DNA of 64,000 nt from Marinospirillum alkalitolerans (GCF_045055655.1 NZ_JBANFI010000006.1:79641-143640), one strand, 5' to 3'. Positions 31,850 through 40,925 are shown, counted from the first letter of the stretch. A program made the numbers and translations. The notes: a model not told the origin generated them from the sequence alone.

Positions 31850-34083
31850 CCGAGGAACAGCAGGCGGTTGTGCAGCATCAGCAGGGCCATGCGCGTGTGC
31901 GTGCAGTGGCTGGATCAGGCAAGACGACGACCCTCGTCGCGCGCGTGGTGCATCTTTTACAGCAGCAGGTGCCGCCGCAGCGCATTTTGATTGTGATGTA
32001 CAACCGTGCCGCCAAAGAAGATTTTCAGGCCAAGTTGATGCAGGCTTTAGCCGGTACTCCGCTTCGTCCACCTGATGTCCGCACCTTTCACTCGTTGGGA
32101 CATCGTCTGACAGAGAGCTTTGTCCGCTGGGGCGTACTGCCAAGGCGTCGCTTGGTGCAAGAAGAATGGATGGTCGATCGTTTGACCCGCCAAGCCTTAA
32201 CGCTACTTGCTCAGGAGCAGCAGGAAGAAGCGGCTCCGTGGTTAGAAGAAGAAACGCTGGAAGGCTTTAAAAGCTTCTGCACTCTGGTAAAAAGTGGTCT
32301 TGAAACAGCTGCAGACTGTTATGCCAGCTTGAACCTCAGTGGTCAGTACCAGCACTTTGTCCAGGCTTTTGCGCGTCTGGAAGCCTTATTAGAGCAAGAA
32401 GGGCAGATGTTTTTTGATGATCTGCTCTGGCGGCCAGTGATGCGCCTAGTCGAACAGCCCGAGTTGCAGGCCCGCTTGCAGGGTTATCTGGAGCAGGTCA
32501 TTGTTGATGAGTATCAAGATATTAACGCCGTTCAGCAGCGCTTACTCAAGGCGCTGGTTGGGCAGGCGCAGGTCATGGTGGTCGGTGATGTTGATCAGTG
32601 TATCTATGAGTGGCGTGGTGCACGACCTGAATATATGCTCAGGCACTTCCATGCGGACTTTTCACCGGTGACAGATTATCCGCTCAGTCGTACCTTTCGC
32701 TTTGGTCATGCGCTGGCACTGGCAGCTAATCAATTGATTCAGCATAACCTTGAACGCCCCCCGCAAATCACGCTGGCGAGCCCTCGTGCCGAGCCAGCGA
32801 CCTTGGTTCAGGGGCAGGGCGCAAGCTGGTTGTTACAAACCTATCAGGCTGCCGCTACGGAACAGCAGCAAGAAGCGGCGATTCTGGTGCGCAGCTGGTC
32901 ACAAAGTCTGGCGGTGCAGCTGGCCTTTTTGAAGGCCCATCAGCCTTTTCGCCTGTTGCGCCAAGAGCACTTTATTTTTAATCGTCCTCAGATCAAGGGC
33001 TTAATGGCCTATGCGCGCTTGGCGTTTTTTGGCCAATCTGGGCAGGCGTTGAACTTTGATCACCCCAAGGTGCAGCAGGATTTTGATCAACTGCTGAGCT
33101 TTCCTACCCTCTATTTAAGCGAAGCTGAGCGCCAGCAGTGTGTACAGGCCCAGCGTCAGGCGGGCAGTATTGGTCTCGATGCGGTCTTGGCGCAGTGGCC
33201 AATAGCGAAGAGGCGGCGTGTGCAGCAGCGCTTAAAACTCCTCGAGCAGCTGCGTGTGAAGGCCCGGCGTTTGAGTCCAGTGCAGCTGATTGATCAGATT
33301 ATGGAGGCCACGCGGGCCCCAGAAGTGTTGCGAAAGGCTGCCGCCAATCAAGAAGCGGCGGATGAAGCCCTGCGCTTGATTGAAGGTCTGCGGCGTTATG
33401 CCGAGCGCGGGCCAGCCAGTCTTGAGGCCTGGATCACCGAGCTGGAGCAGGCGCAGCAAGAAGGCAGTGCGATGCAGGCACAGCAGCAGGAAGGGGTGCC
33501 TGTGATTTTGACGGTGCATGCCGCAAAGGGGCTGGAATGGCGCTGGGTGGGCCTATATGGCCTGAACGAAGGTGATTTCCCTTATATGGGGCGCTTTGGG
33601 CGGTTGAGCGCCCAAGAAGAAGAGGCCGAAAGGCGTTTATTCTATGTGGCGATGACGCGGGCCAAGCACACCTTAGTCTTGGCCAGCGGTGAGGCCGCCA
33701 GTCCTGTGAGCCGCTTTGTAGAGGAGGCTCAGCTACAGGATGCCTTGCAGTTGGCCGCTGCGCTTGCAGCACCTGCGCCACCGGCTCAGCTGCAGGTTCG
33801 CTACCCAGAGTTACAGGGTCATTATTGGCAGCAGGTCCATCCTGGTGCCGCACCGCGCTTTCTTGCCGCAAAGGAGCATCTTAAGGCAGTCTCCCCGCCA
33901 GTAGCCCCGATACACACGGGCGCATTGCGTGCTTGGCAGCCGGGAGCTGAGGTTGAACACTCGCGTTTTGGGCGCGGCCGACTCCTTGATATTCAAGGCG
34001 ATCAGCCTAAGCGTTTGTGTCGTGTTGAGTTTGCGCAGGTGGGGGTGAAAACCCTGCATGAAGCCTGGTTGCAGCTGGCCTAA
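31843..34083 (+). CDS. UvrD/Rep-like superfamily I DNA helicase
   Basis: The 746-residue product contains the SF1A motifs in order: Q-like and Walker A (AVAGSGKTTT), motif Ia (NRAAKEDF), motif Ib (RTFHSLGHRL), Walker B (IVDEYQDINAVQQ), motif III (GDVDQCIYEWRGA), motif IV (SRTFRFG), motif V (VHAAKGLEW), and motif VI (YVAMTRAKH). The C-terminus carries the short tail domain HSRFGRGRLLDI also seen in UvrD and PcrA. It should unwind DNA 3'-5', but its pathway is unknown. It is somewhat longer than UvrD and divergent in the 2B region, so it is probably not the main UvrD. The start is GTG 31843 or TTG 31846, overlapping the DUF1285 gene. Confidence 0.88.
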   Translation: MLTEEQQAVVQHQQGHARVRAVAGSGKTTTLVARVVHLLQQQVPPQRILIVMYNRAAKEDFQAKLMQALAGTPLRPPDVRTFHSLGHRLTESFVRWGVLPRRRLVQEEWMVDRLTRQALTLLAQEQQEEAAPWLEEETLEGFKSFCTLVKSGLETAADCYASLNLSGQYQHFVQAFARLEALLEQEGQMFFDDLLWRPVMRLVEQPELQARLQGYLEQVIVDEYQDINAVQQRLLKALVGQAQVMVVGDVDQCIYEWRGARPEYMLRHFHADFSPVTDYPLSRTFRFGHALALAANQLIQHNLERPPQITLASPRAEPATLVQGQGASWLLQTYQAAATEQQQEAAILVRSWSQSLAVQLAFLKAHQPFRLLRQEHFIFNRPQIKGLMAYARLAFFGQSGQALNFDHPKVQQDFDQLLSFPTLYLSEAERQQCVQAQRQAGSIGLDAVLAQWPIAKRRRVQQRLKLLEQLRVKARRLSPVQLIDQIMEATRAPEVLRKAAANQEAADEALRLIEGLRRYAERGPASLEAWITELEQAQQEGSAMQAQQQEGVPVILTVHAAKGLEWRWVGLYGLNEGDFPYMGRFGRLSAQEEEAERRLFYVAMTRAKHTLVLASGEAASPVSRFVEEAQLQDALQLAAALAAPAPPAQLQVRYPELQGHYWQQVHPGAAPRFLAAKEHLKAVSPPVAPIHTGALRAWQPGAEVEHSRFGRGRLLDIQGDQPKRLCRVEFAQVGVKTLHEAWLQLA

Positions 34084-34096
34084 TCTGCCATCTTCC

Positions 34097-34867
34097 CTAA
34101 CGCGTGGATGTGCGTGCCCTCAAACGCTGAATATTATCGCACAAGATGGCACCGGCCACGCCCACGTTCAAGGATTCGGCTTGCCCAAAAGAAGGAATGG
34201 TCACACGACAGTTAACCTGCGCTTGCAGCTCGGGCCGAATCCCTTGTGCCTCATTACCCAGCAGTAGGACACCTGAGTCTCCAAGCTGATCCGCTGTGAG
34301 CTGATGGATGGAGTCACCCTCTAAAAAAGCGCCCAGTACAGGAACCTGAGGATCAAGCTGGCTGAAGAAGTCTTCTAGTGGGCACACATGCAGCGGTATG
34401 CGCAAAAAAGAGCCTTTGCTGGCGCTGATGACCTTGGGGTTAGTCAGTTCGGCGCTGCCGGGTGAGCAGACCAGCTGACGAAAACCATACCAGTCTGCAA
34501 TACGCAACAGGGTGCCGAGATTGCCCGGATCATTGATTTGATCGAGTGCCAGTGTCCAGCCGCTGGTCTGTAGCGCCGCTGGTCTTGGCGAGGCCACGAC
34601 GGCCAAGGCCGTGTGATTGTTGCTCAAGGTGCTGGCCTGAGTGAGTGCCGCCGCTGAGGCTGGATAGACAGGGTAGTCGCCCTGTTGCAGTAAAGGGGTA
34701 TAGCGTGCAATAAATGCGTCACTGGCATAGAGGCTGATCACCTTCCAATCGGCGTGTAGCAGCTCCACAACGCTCTTCTCGCCTTCTACCAGAAAGGCCT
34801 GCTGTTCCAAGCGGCCTTTTTTTTGATGCAAAGAGCGCAAAAACTTGAGTTGATTTTTACTGATCAT
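34097..34867 (-). CDS. TrmH/SpoU-family RNA 2'-O-methyltransferase
   Basis: The 256-residue product has an N-terminal substrate-binding domain (FLVEGEKSVVELL) and a SPOUT methyltransferase domain. Its three motifs are visible: DQINDPGNLGTLLRIADW, LLGNEAQGI, and IPSFGQAESLNVGVAGAI. The fold forms a deep trefoil knot that binds SAM. RlmB-like or TsnR-like specificity cannot be decided. TGAGGC precedes ATG 34867. It converges on the helicase gene with 13 bases between the stops. Confidence 0.88.
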   Translation of the reverse strand: MISKNQLKFLRSLHQKKGRLEQQAFLVEGEKSVVELLHADWKVISLYASDAFIARYTPLLQQGDYPVYPASAAALTQASTLSNNHTALAVVASPRPAALQTSGWTLALDQINDPGNLGTLLRIADWYGFRQLVCSPGSAELTNPKVISASKGSFLRIPLHVCPLEDFFSQLDPQVPVLGAFLEGDSIHQLTADQLGDSGVLLLGNEAQGIRPELQAQVNCRVTIPSFGQAESLNVGVAGAILCDNIQRLRARTSTR

Positions 34868-35043
34868 GCCTCAGATTCACTTGATGATGAAGAAAGCCGA
34901 AGAGTATAAGGGTCAAGATGGCTGAGGAGAAGGAAGACTTGCTTTGCAGTGGGTTTCAGCTTTTAATTCAGTGGGTTCTATTTTGAAGCTCATTCGCGAT
35001 TTTCTTAAGCTCTTATTTCTTAAGTTCTTATCTGGAGAACACC

Positions 35044-35328
35044 ATGCTGCAAGTCAATGAGTATTTTGAAGGGAAGGTTAAATCCATCGCGCTCAATAAT
35101 CAGGAAGGGCGTTTCACTGTTGGTGTGTTGGATATCGGTGAATACACCTTCTCCACCAGTCAGGCTGAAGAAATGTCGGTGGTGACAGGCTCGATGCAGG
35201 TTTTGCTCGATGGTGATCCCGCCTATCGTACCTTTCATCAGGGGCAGAGCTTTAATGTGCCTGCTGCCAGTGAGTTTCAGGTCAAAATAGAAGTGCAAAC
35301 GGCTTATCTATGCCGGTATTTTGATTAA
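35044..35328 (+). CDS. ppnP: Pyrimidine/purine nucleoside phosphorylase
   Basis: The 94-residue cupin matches YaiE/PpnP over its whole length: NEYFEGKVKSIALN, VGVLDIGEYTFST, MSVVTGSMQVLLDG and YLCRYFD. PpnP phosphorolyses many nucleosides to base and ribose-1-phosphate. GGAG precedes ATG 35044. The gene stands alone, between a tRNA/rRNA methyltransferase gene and a bidirectional terminator. Confidence 0.94.
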   Translation: MLQVNEYFEGKVKSIALNNQEGRFTVGVLDIGEYTFSTSQAEEMSVVTGSMQVLLDGDPAYRTFHQGQSFNVPAASEFQVKIEVQTAYLCRYFD

Positions 35329-35381
35329 ACCGTCTAGCCAAGTCAGAGATGGGTCTGTGATGGGCTCACCAAAGGGACAAA

Positions 35382-35403
35382 AAAGGAGGCCGAGGCCTCC
35401 TTT
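35382..35403. terminator. Bidirectional terminator between ppnP and the ETF-QO gene
   Basis: A perfect 10-bp stem (AAAGGAGGCC/GGCCTCCTTT) has a two-base centre. Six T residues follow on the minus strand and a T-rich run on the plus strand. Confidence 0.88.
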
Positions 35404-35422
35404 GTTTTGGCTTGCTACTGGC

Positions 35423-37075
35423 TTACATGTTGGGATAGTTCGGACCGCCGCCGCCTTCTGGCGTGACCCAAGTGATATTCTGTGCTGGGTCTTTAATATC
35501 ACAGGTTTTACAGTGTACGCAGTTCGAGAAGTTGATCTGGAAGCGTGGTGCACCATCTGCGCCTTCAACGACCTCATAAACGCCGGCAGGGCAGTAGCGC
35601 TGCGCAGGTTCATCGTATTTGGGCAGATTGTCACGAATCGGCAGATCAGGATCCGTTAAACGCAGGTGTACTGGCTGATCTTCTTCATGCACCACGTTCG
35701 CCAAGAAAACAGAAGACAGCTTATCAAAGCTGAGCTTGCCATCTGGCTTGGGATAGTCGATTTTTGGGCATTCGCTGGCTGGCTTGAGCGCAGCATGATC
35801 AGGCAGGGTGTCATGCAGCGTCAGCGGGATTTTACCGCCAAAAATATTTTGGTCGATAAAGTTGAAGGTGCCGCCCAAGAAGGTGCCAAACTTATGCATT
35901 GCCGGACCAAAGTTGCGTGAGCGCTTCAGCTCATCATAAGCCCAGCTGCTTTCCCACTTCTGTTGGAAGGCAGTGAGTTCTTGTCCGCCTTCATCACCGG
36001 CTTGCAGCGCTTCAAACACGGTTTCAGCGGCCAGCATCGCTGACTTCATACCGGTGTGAACGCCTTTGATCTTGGCGAAGTTCAGCGTACCCGCATTGCA
36101 GCTCAGAATAAAACCACCTGGGAAGGTCATTTTGGGCAGGCAGTTAAAACCGCCTTTGGCAATCGCGCGGGCACCATAGCTGACCCGCTTGCCTCCTTCG
36201 AGATGCTGTTTGAGCACAGGATGGTGCTTCAGACGCTGGAACTCATCAAAAGGAGACAGGTGAGGGTTGCTGTAAGACAGGTCAACAATCAGGCCGACTT
36301 CAACTTGATTATTGGTGTCGTGATAAAGGAAGAAACCACCGGCAGTATCACCACTGAGCGGCCAGCCAGAGCCGTGAACCACCAAGCCAGGCTTGTGTTT
36401 GCTCGGATCAATATCCCACAGCTCTTTGATGCCGATCGCATAATGCTGCGGATCCTTGCCTTCATCGAGTTTAAATTTGGCCAGAAGCTGCTTGCCCAGA
36501 TGACCACGTACCCCTTCGGTGAACAGGGTGTACTTGGCACGCAGTTCCATCCCTGGCTCAAAGCTGTCCTTGGGTTGGCCATCCGCACCGATCCCCATAT
36601 CGCCAGTGATGACGCCTTGGACTTCACCTTGTTCGCCATAAATAATGCTGGAAGCGGGGAAGCCAGGGAAGATATTGACTTCTAGCGCTTCGGCCTGCTC
36701 ACCTAACCAGCGAGTCACATTACCGAGACTGACAATATAGTTGCCATCATTATGCATGGGCTTGGGTACGGCAAAACCAGGCAGTTTGACGCCAGAGGTT
36801 TCGCTACGCAGCAGGTAGACCTGATCTTCGGTCACAGGGGTATGAAGGGGCGCACCCTTTTCTTTCCAATCAGGGATCAGCTCATTCAATGCACAAGGAT
36901 CAATGACAGCGCCAGATAAAATATGGGCACCGATTTCTGAGCCTTTTTCAACAACACAGACTTCAAGCTCTTGACCTGCCTCATTGGCGAGCTGCTTAAG
37001 GCGGATTGCTGCAGAGAGCCCCGCTGGGCCTCCACCAACGATGAGTACATCAAATTCCATCGATTCGCGTTCCAC
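35423..37075 (-). CDS. Electron transfer flavoprotein-ubiquinone oxidoreductase
   Basis: The 550-residue product passes electrons from reduced ETF to ubiquinone at the membrane. The FAD-binding motif is VGGGPAGLSAAI near the N-terminus. The C-terminal domain holds the 4Fe-4S cluster Cys residues (NCVHCKTCDIKDP and an earlier RYCPAG). The length equals Pseudomonas ETF-QO (about 551). The start is GTG 37075, supported by GAGGAG at 7 bases. It is divergent from etfBA across a 394-base region with promoters facing both ways. A PsrA-like palindrome sits between the -35 and -10 of its own promoter. Confidence 0.95.
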   Translation of the reverse strand: MERESMEFDVLIVGGGPAGLSAAIRLKQLANEAGQELEVCVVEKGSEIGAHILSGAVIDPCALNELIPDWKEKGAPLHTPVTEDQVYLLRSETSGVKLPGFAVPKPMHNDGNYIVSLGNVTRWLGEQAEALEVNIFPGFPASSIIYGEQGEVQGVITGDMGIGADGQPKDSFEPGMELRAKYTLFTEGVRGHLGKQLLAKFKLDEGKDPQHYAIGIKELWDIDPSKHKPGLVVHGSGWPLSGDTAGGFFLYHDTNNQVEVGLIVDLSYSNPHLSPFDEFQRLKHHPVLKQHLEGGKRVSYGARAIAKGGFNCLPKMTFPGGFILSCNAGTLNFAKIKGVHTGMKSAMLAAETVFEALQAGDEGGQELTAFQQKWESSWAYDELKRSRNFGPAMHKFGTFLGGTFNFIDQNIFGGKIPLTLHDTLPDHAALKPASECPKIDYPKPDGKLSFDKLSSVFLANVVHEEDQPVHLRLTDPDLPIRDNLPKYDEPAQRYCPAGVYEVVEGADGAPRFQINFSNCVHCKTCDIKDPAQNITWVTPEGGGGPNYPNM

Positions 37076-37167
37076 AGTATTTCTCCTCAGGCTAATCTTT
37101 CATTTTTTATTGGGATCTGCATGGAAGGGCAAGAGGCTTGCGTTCCCAGTCAGAGCTGTTAGAGTGT

Positions 37168-37196
37168 ATTTAAAACGGTCGTTTGGTTTTGGTCAA
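37168..37196 (-). promoter_or_regulatory. ETF-QO promoter with an embedded PsrA-like palindrome
   Basis: On the minus strand TTGACC and TTAAAT are 17 bases apart, 93-122 bases before the ETF-QO start. The spacer holds most of AAAC-GACC-GTTT, a palindrome of the same type as the one before fabD. A repressor bound there would block polymerase. Confidence 0.55.
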
Positions 37197-37306
37197 GTCA
37201 CCCTGTCAGTCAACAGGCCAAAAGCCCAAGAGTCAAGCGACTGTCTCATGTTTGACCTGCGGCCATTATAAGCTTAAAAATGTGACCCGTCAGTTTAAGC
37301 AGAAGT

Positions 37307-37335
37307 TTGACTGAAAGCGTGAATCGAGTCATTAT
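37307..37335 (+). promoter_or_regulatory. Probable promoter of etfBA
   Basis: TTGACT and CATTAT are 17 bases apart. They lie 135 bases before the etfB start, giving a 5' leader of roughly 128 bases. Confidence 0.5.
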
Positions 37336-37469
37336 CAAGCGCAAGTCACAGTCTGATCGTCTTTTGTGAGCTTTAAAGAGCCGATCAGCATCCGTGAACA
37401 CCGATTTATATCGTGCAGATTCACCTTATTGAATCTGTGAGTGCCAACCCTAAAGAGAACGGAGAATCT

Positions 37470-38219
37470 ATGAAGGTTCTTGTTGCGGTGAAACGTGTCG
37501 TTGATTACAACGTCAAGGTTCGCGTGAAAGCGGATCAAACCGATGTCGACCTGACTAACGTCAAAATGTCGATGAACCCCTTTTGTGAAATCGCAGTTGA
37601 AGAAGCGGTCCGTTTGAAAGAAAAGGGCATCGCCTCAGAAGTGATTGCTGTCTCTATCGGCCCAAAAGTGGCGCAAGAACAGCTGCGTACCGCGATGGCT
37701 TTGGGTGCAGATCGCAGTATTTTGGTTGAAACTGATGCGGCTGTGGATTCACTCAGCGCGGCTAAAATTCTGGCCAAAATTGTAGAAGAAGAACAGCCAC
37801 AAATCGTCTTGCTGGGCAAACAGTCTATTGATTCTGATAACAACCAGACCACGCAAATGCTGGCTGCGTTGGCCGGCTTGGCGCAGGGCACCTTCGCTTC
37901 TGAAATTACTGTCAATGGTGATAAAGCCCAAGTGAAGCGCGAAATTGATGGTGGTTTACAGACGCTGGAAGTCAAACTGCCTGCGGTCTTCAGTGCCGAT
38001 CTGCGCCTGAACGAACCACGTTATGCCAAGCTGCCAAACATCATGAAGGCCAAGAAAAAGCCTCTCGATGAGAAGAAGCCAGAAGACTATGGTGTGACCG
38101 TGGCTTCTAAGCTCAAGGTGCTGAAAGTGGAAGCGCCTGCCGAGCGCTCAGCAGGCATCAAGGTGGGCAGCGTAGAAGAGCTGGTCGATAAACTGAAAAA
38201 CGAAGCGAAGGTGGTCTAA
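37470..38219 (+). CDS. etfB: Electron transfer flavoprotein subunit beta
   Basis: The 249-residue product begins MKVLVAVKRVVDYNVKVRV and has the family segment LLGKQSIDSDNNQTTQMLAAL. It pairs with EtfA to carry electrons from acyl-CoA and other dehydrogenases to the ETF-QO encoded divergently. ATG 37470 follows GGAGAA and gives the normal length (about 249); the frame extends upstream without homology. Its TAA overlaps the etfA ATG (TAATG). Confidence 0.96.
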   Translation: MKVLVAVKRVVDYNVKVRVKADQTDVDLTNVKMSMNPFCEIAVEEAVRLKEKGIASEVIAVSIGPKVAQEQLRTAMALGADRSILVETDAAVDSLSAAKILAKIVEEEQPQIVLLGKQSIDSDNNQTTQMLAALAGLAQGTFASEITVNGDKAQVKREIDGGLQTLEVKLPAVFSADLRLNEPRYAKLPNIMKAKKKPLDEKKPEDYGVTVASKLKVLKVEAPAERSAGIKVGSVEELVDKLKNEAKVV

Positions 38220-39145
38220 TGAGCATTTTAGTTATTGCCGAGCACCAAAATACTGAACTGGCGGCCGTGACCGCTAACGTTGTTGCCGCTGCGCAGGCTA
38301 TCGGTGGCGATGTGCATTTGCTTGTGGCTGGTGAAGCTTGCCAAGCCGCCGCTGAAGCAGGCGCGAAGCTGGCAGGTGTCAGCAAGGTTCTGGTGGCTGA
38401 CAATGCGGCTTATGGTCATCAACTGGCAGAAAACCTTGCCGCACTGGTAGCCGAAATCGGTGGCAACTACAGCCATATCCTGAGCGCGGCCACCACTTCT
38501 GGCAAAAACATCAGCCCACGCGTTGCGGCGCTGCTGGATGTGAACCAGATCTCTGAAATCATCGCTGTAGAAAGTGCAGATACCTTCAAGCGTCCTATCT
38601 ACGCAGGTAACGCTATTGCCACAGTACAAAGCGAAGACAGCGTCAAGGTGATCACGGTTCGTGGTACGGCTTTTGACCCTGTAGCAGAAACAGGCAGTGC
38701 AGCCATTGAGGCGCTCAGCAGCGTTCAAGATACAGGCTTATCAAGCTTTGTCGGCGCTGAAATTGCCGCTTCTGATCGCCCTGAACTGACAGCCGCAGGC
38801 GTGATCGTCTCTGGTGGTCGTGGTGTCGGCAGTCAGGAAGGCTTTGAAGTCATCTTCAAGCTGGCTGATAAGCTGGGTGCAGCTGTTGGTGCCTCGCGCG
38901 CGGCAGTGGATGCTGGCTATGTGCCGAATGATCTGCAGGTCGGTCAGACAGGCAAGATCGTTGCACCTCAGCTGTATATCGCTGCGGGTATCTCTGGCGC
39001 GATTCAGCACTTGGCTGGTATGAGCGATTCTAAAGTGATCGTAGCGATCAACAAAGACGAAGAAGCGCCCATTTTCCAAGTCGCTGACTATGGTTTGGTT
39101 GCCGATTTGTTTGAGGCTGTGCCCGCGCTGGAGCAGCAGCTCTAA
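38219..39145 (+). CDS. etfA: Electron transfer flavoprotein subunit alpha
   Basis: The 308-residue product has the N-terminal ETF fold and the C-terminal FAD-binding domain. The signature is LYIAAGISGAIQHLAGM, followed by VIVAINKDEEAPIFQVADYGLVAD. Earlier, SGGRGVGS also marks the FAD domain. It is coupled to etfB by a one-base overlap and ends in a strong terminator, so etfBA forms a two-gene operon. Confidence 0.96.
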   Translation: MSILVIAEHQNTELAAVTANVVAAAQAIGGDVHLLVAGEACQAAAEAGAKLAGVSKVLVADNAAYGHQLAENLAALVAEIGGNYSHILSAATTSGKNISPRVAALLDVNQISEIIAVESADTFKRPIYAGNAIATVQSEDSVKVITVRGTAFDPVAETGSAAIEALSSVQDTGLSSFVGAEIAASDRPELTAAGVIVSGGRGVGSQEGFEVIFKLADKLGAAVGASRAAVDAGYVPNDLQVGQTGKIVAPQLYIAAGISGAIQHLAGMSDSKVIVAINKDEEAPIFQVADYGLVADLFEAVPALEQQL

Positions 39146-39167
39146 GTAATTGCGTGATGCCGCATTC

Positions 39168-39193
39168 AAGGCCGACCTCGAGTCGGCCTTTTT
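39168..39193 (+). terminator. Terminator after etfBA
   Basis: A 9-bp stem (AAGGCCGAC/GTCGGCCTT) with loop CTCGA is followed by a T-run. Confidence 0.9.
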
Positions 39194-39318
39194 ATTGGAT
39201 GAGGTTTGTCAGCGGGTCAATAAAGTGTAAGTTGGTTGTATGAAATTTGATGTTGATCAGTTAAGATTTGAATGTCAGCCGAATATCAGCAGAACTCAAT
39301 GTTGCTACAGAGATCACT

Positions 39319-40530
39319 ATGCCATTTACCAGTCTCGACCTACAAAAAATCAACTCTGGTCAGTTGCAGCTGAATCAGCCTGTACCTTGGGCGATCTGTG
39401 ATGAAAAGGGCCAGCTTTTACTAGAGAAGGGCGGAGTTATTGAATCCGCCGAGTTTCAGTTGATCCTTGAAAAAGTCGGCTATTTTGCTTATCAAATAGA
39501 AAGCGATCTTCCTCAGCCAGCACAGTTTAATAAGCGTAAGGTGAACCCCTTTGCTGAGTTTGAAGATTTAAGTTTTCGTTTAGGCGAGCTCTTTGCTCAG
39601 CTAGAAAAAGGGACAGTCTTTGGCCCAGGAGTGGTGAAGCGGCGCATCTTTAATTTGGTGACTCAGGTGCAGGGCTTGGTTCAGCATGATGCAGATGCCT
39701 TGCTGGGCGCAGTGCATTTAAACGATCGACTTGATTATATTGTCCATCACCCTTTGCAGATTGCCATTCTGACTGAACTGGTGCTGGATCGATTAAAAAT
39801 CCCACAAAAAATTCGCCTGAGTGTGTTAGCTGCCGCGCTGACCAGCAACCTGGCGATGAATCCCTACCAAAAGATTCTCCATCAGCAGACATCGCCCCTG
39901 ACAGACAAGCAGCGCGATATGATTCACCGTCATCCCATCGAAGGTGTGCGGCAGCTCAAGAATGCTGGTGTGGATGATGATCTCTGGTTGATGCTCGTCG
40001 CCCAGCACCATGAAAAACTCGATGGCAGTGGCTATCCTGCGGGCTTAACAGGCGAGGCGGTGCGTTATGAAGCAAGGTTGCTCGCTGTGGCCGATGTCTA
40101 TTCAGCCATGGTGACACCACGTGTTTACCGTGGTCCGCTGCGCTTAAAAGAATCTTTAAAGGATTTGATGCAGCAGGGTGGCGTCACTTTAGACGCCAAA
40201 ATTATTCGCATTTTTATTACTGAGCTGGGCTTATATCCACCCGGTGTGTTTGTGCGTTTAAATAATGGCGACCTAGGAGTGGTGGTCGGGCGGACTCCTG
40301 ATCCCAAGTGTCCTGTGGTGGCCAGTATCAAAAAATCAGATGGCAACTTCTTTCCCTCACCGCGCAAAAGGCGGACTTCGGATGCAGACTATGGCATCAA
40401 GTATGTTTGTGATGCGACAGAGCGAGTCCAGATTAATCCAGCCAATCTTTGGGGCCTAGATGCGATCCGTGTTGAAGTGCGTCGTCCCGAGTTTTCCGAG
40501 GTTTCTGAGTTCTTGCGTCAGTTGAGCTAA
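39319..40530 (+). CDS. HD-GYP-like protein with a degenerate HD site (paralog 2)
   Basis: The 403-residue product is a paralog of the gene at 12151-13320. Both share the short N-terminal domain, the NPF linker, the QxDADALLG/QAPDALLG segment, the HHPLQ motif, and the C-terminal region (LYPPG, RLNNGDLG). At the catalytic pair it reads LTSNLAM (residues 174-180), so HD has become SN. HHEKLDGSGYP (residues 230-240) is intact. It probably cannot hydrolyse cyclic-di-GMP. I chose ATG 39319 (GAGAT upstream) over a TTG 17 codons earlier. It stands alone after the etfBA terminator. Confidence 0.8.
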   Translation: MPFTSLDLQKINSGQLQLNQPVPWAICDEKGQLLLEKGGVIESAEFQLILEKVGYFAYQIESDLPQPAQFNKRKVNPFAEFEDLSFRLGELFAQLEKGTVFGPGVVKRRIFNLVTQVQGLVQHDADALLGAVHLNDRLDYIVHHPLQIAILTELVLDRLKIPQKIRLSVLAAALTSNLAMNPYQKILHQQTSPLTDKQRDMIHRHPIEGVRQLKNAGVDDDLWLMLVAQHHEKLDGSGYPAGLTGEAVRYEARLLAVADVYSAMVTPRVYRGPLRLKESLKDLMQQGGVTLDAKIIRIFITELGLYPPGVFVRLNNGDLGVVVGRTPDPKCPVVASIKKSDGNFFPSPRKRRTSDADYGIKYVCDATERVQINPANLWGLDAIRVEVRRPEFSEVSEFLRQLS

Positions 40531-40559
40531 ACTGCGCCTCTAGAGCTGCAGAGACTGTT

Positions 40560-40925
40560 CTAGGCGTGGCCTTGTTGCAGGGCCAGCAGGAGTAGCCGTA
40601 GGCTGAGCCACATGACCACCCCACCCAGTAGCAGATGAAGCCATGCAGCGGCGTGCCATAAGCCGCGTTTGCATTTGTACTTCAAGCCTGCCCAGCGTGT
40701 GGAAGGGGGTGGTTGCTGCAAAAAGGGAGATTGAAACAGGCTGACTAAGCTGGTCCACCAGAGCAGCAGCAGGCTGCTTATCCATGCCCAAGGCTGGAGT
40801 GGATCAAGACGGGGAATAACCCAGCTCAGTAGTCCGAGAGTGAGGCTGCCAAGCAGCAGCAGAAGGGCCAACCAGCGCCAAGCCTGGCCTGACTGCGCCC
40901 AAGAAAGATAAACACGTAGAATCAA
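40560..40925 (-). CDS. Small membrane protein coupled to a diguanylate cyclase
   Basis: The 121-residue product has about three hydrophobic segments (WLALLLLLGSLTLGLLSWVI, WISSLLLLWWTSLVSLF, and LHLLLGGVVMWLSLRLLLLAL). The start is a TTG at 40925 with AGGAG five bases before it, overlapping the TGA of the diguanylate cyclase gene by four bases. I do not recognise the family. The coupling suggests it belongs to the same signalling unit, perhaps as a membrane partner. Confidence 0.6.
   Translation of the reverse strand: MILRVYLSWAQSGQAWRWLALLLLLGSLTLGLLSWVIPRLDPLQPWAWISSLLLLWWTSLVSLFQSPFLQQPPPSTRWAGLKYKCKRGLWHAAAWLHLLLGGVVMWLSLRLLLLALQQGHA

Noticed and set aside
36056..36685. A 209-codon antisense reading frame within the ETF-QO gene
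   Set aside because: The ETF-QO reading is strongly supported on the other strand, and the frame has no recognisable protein.
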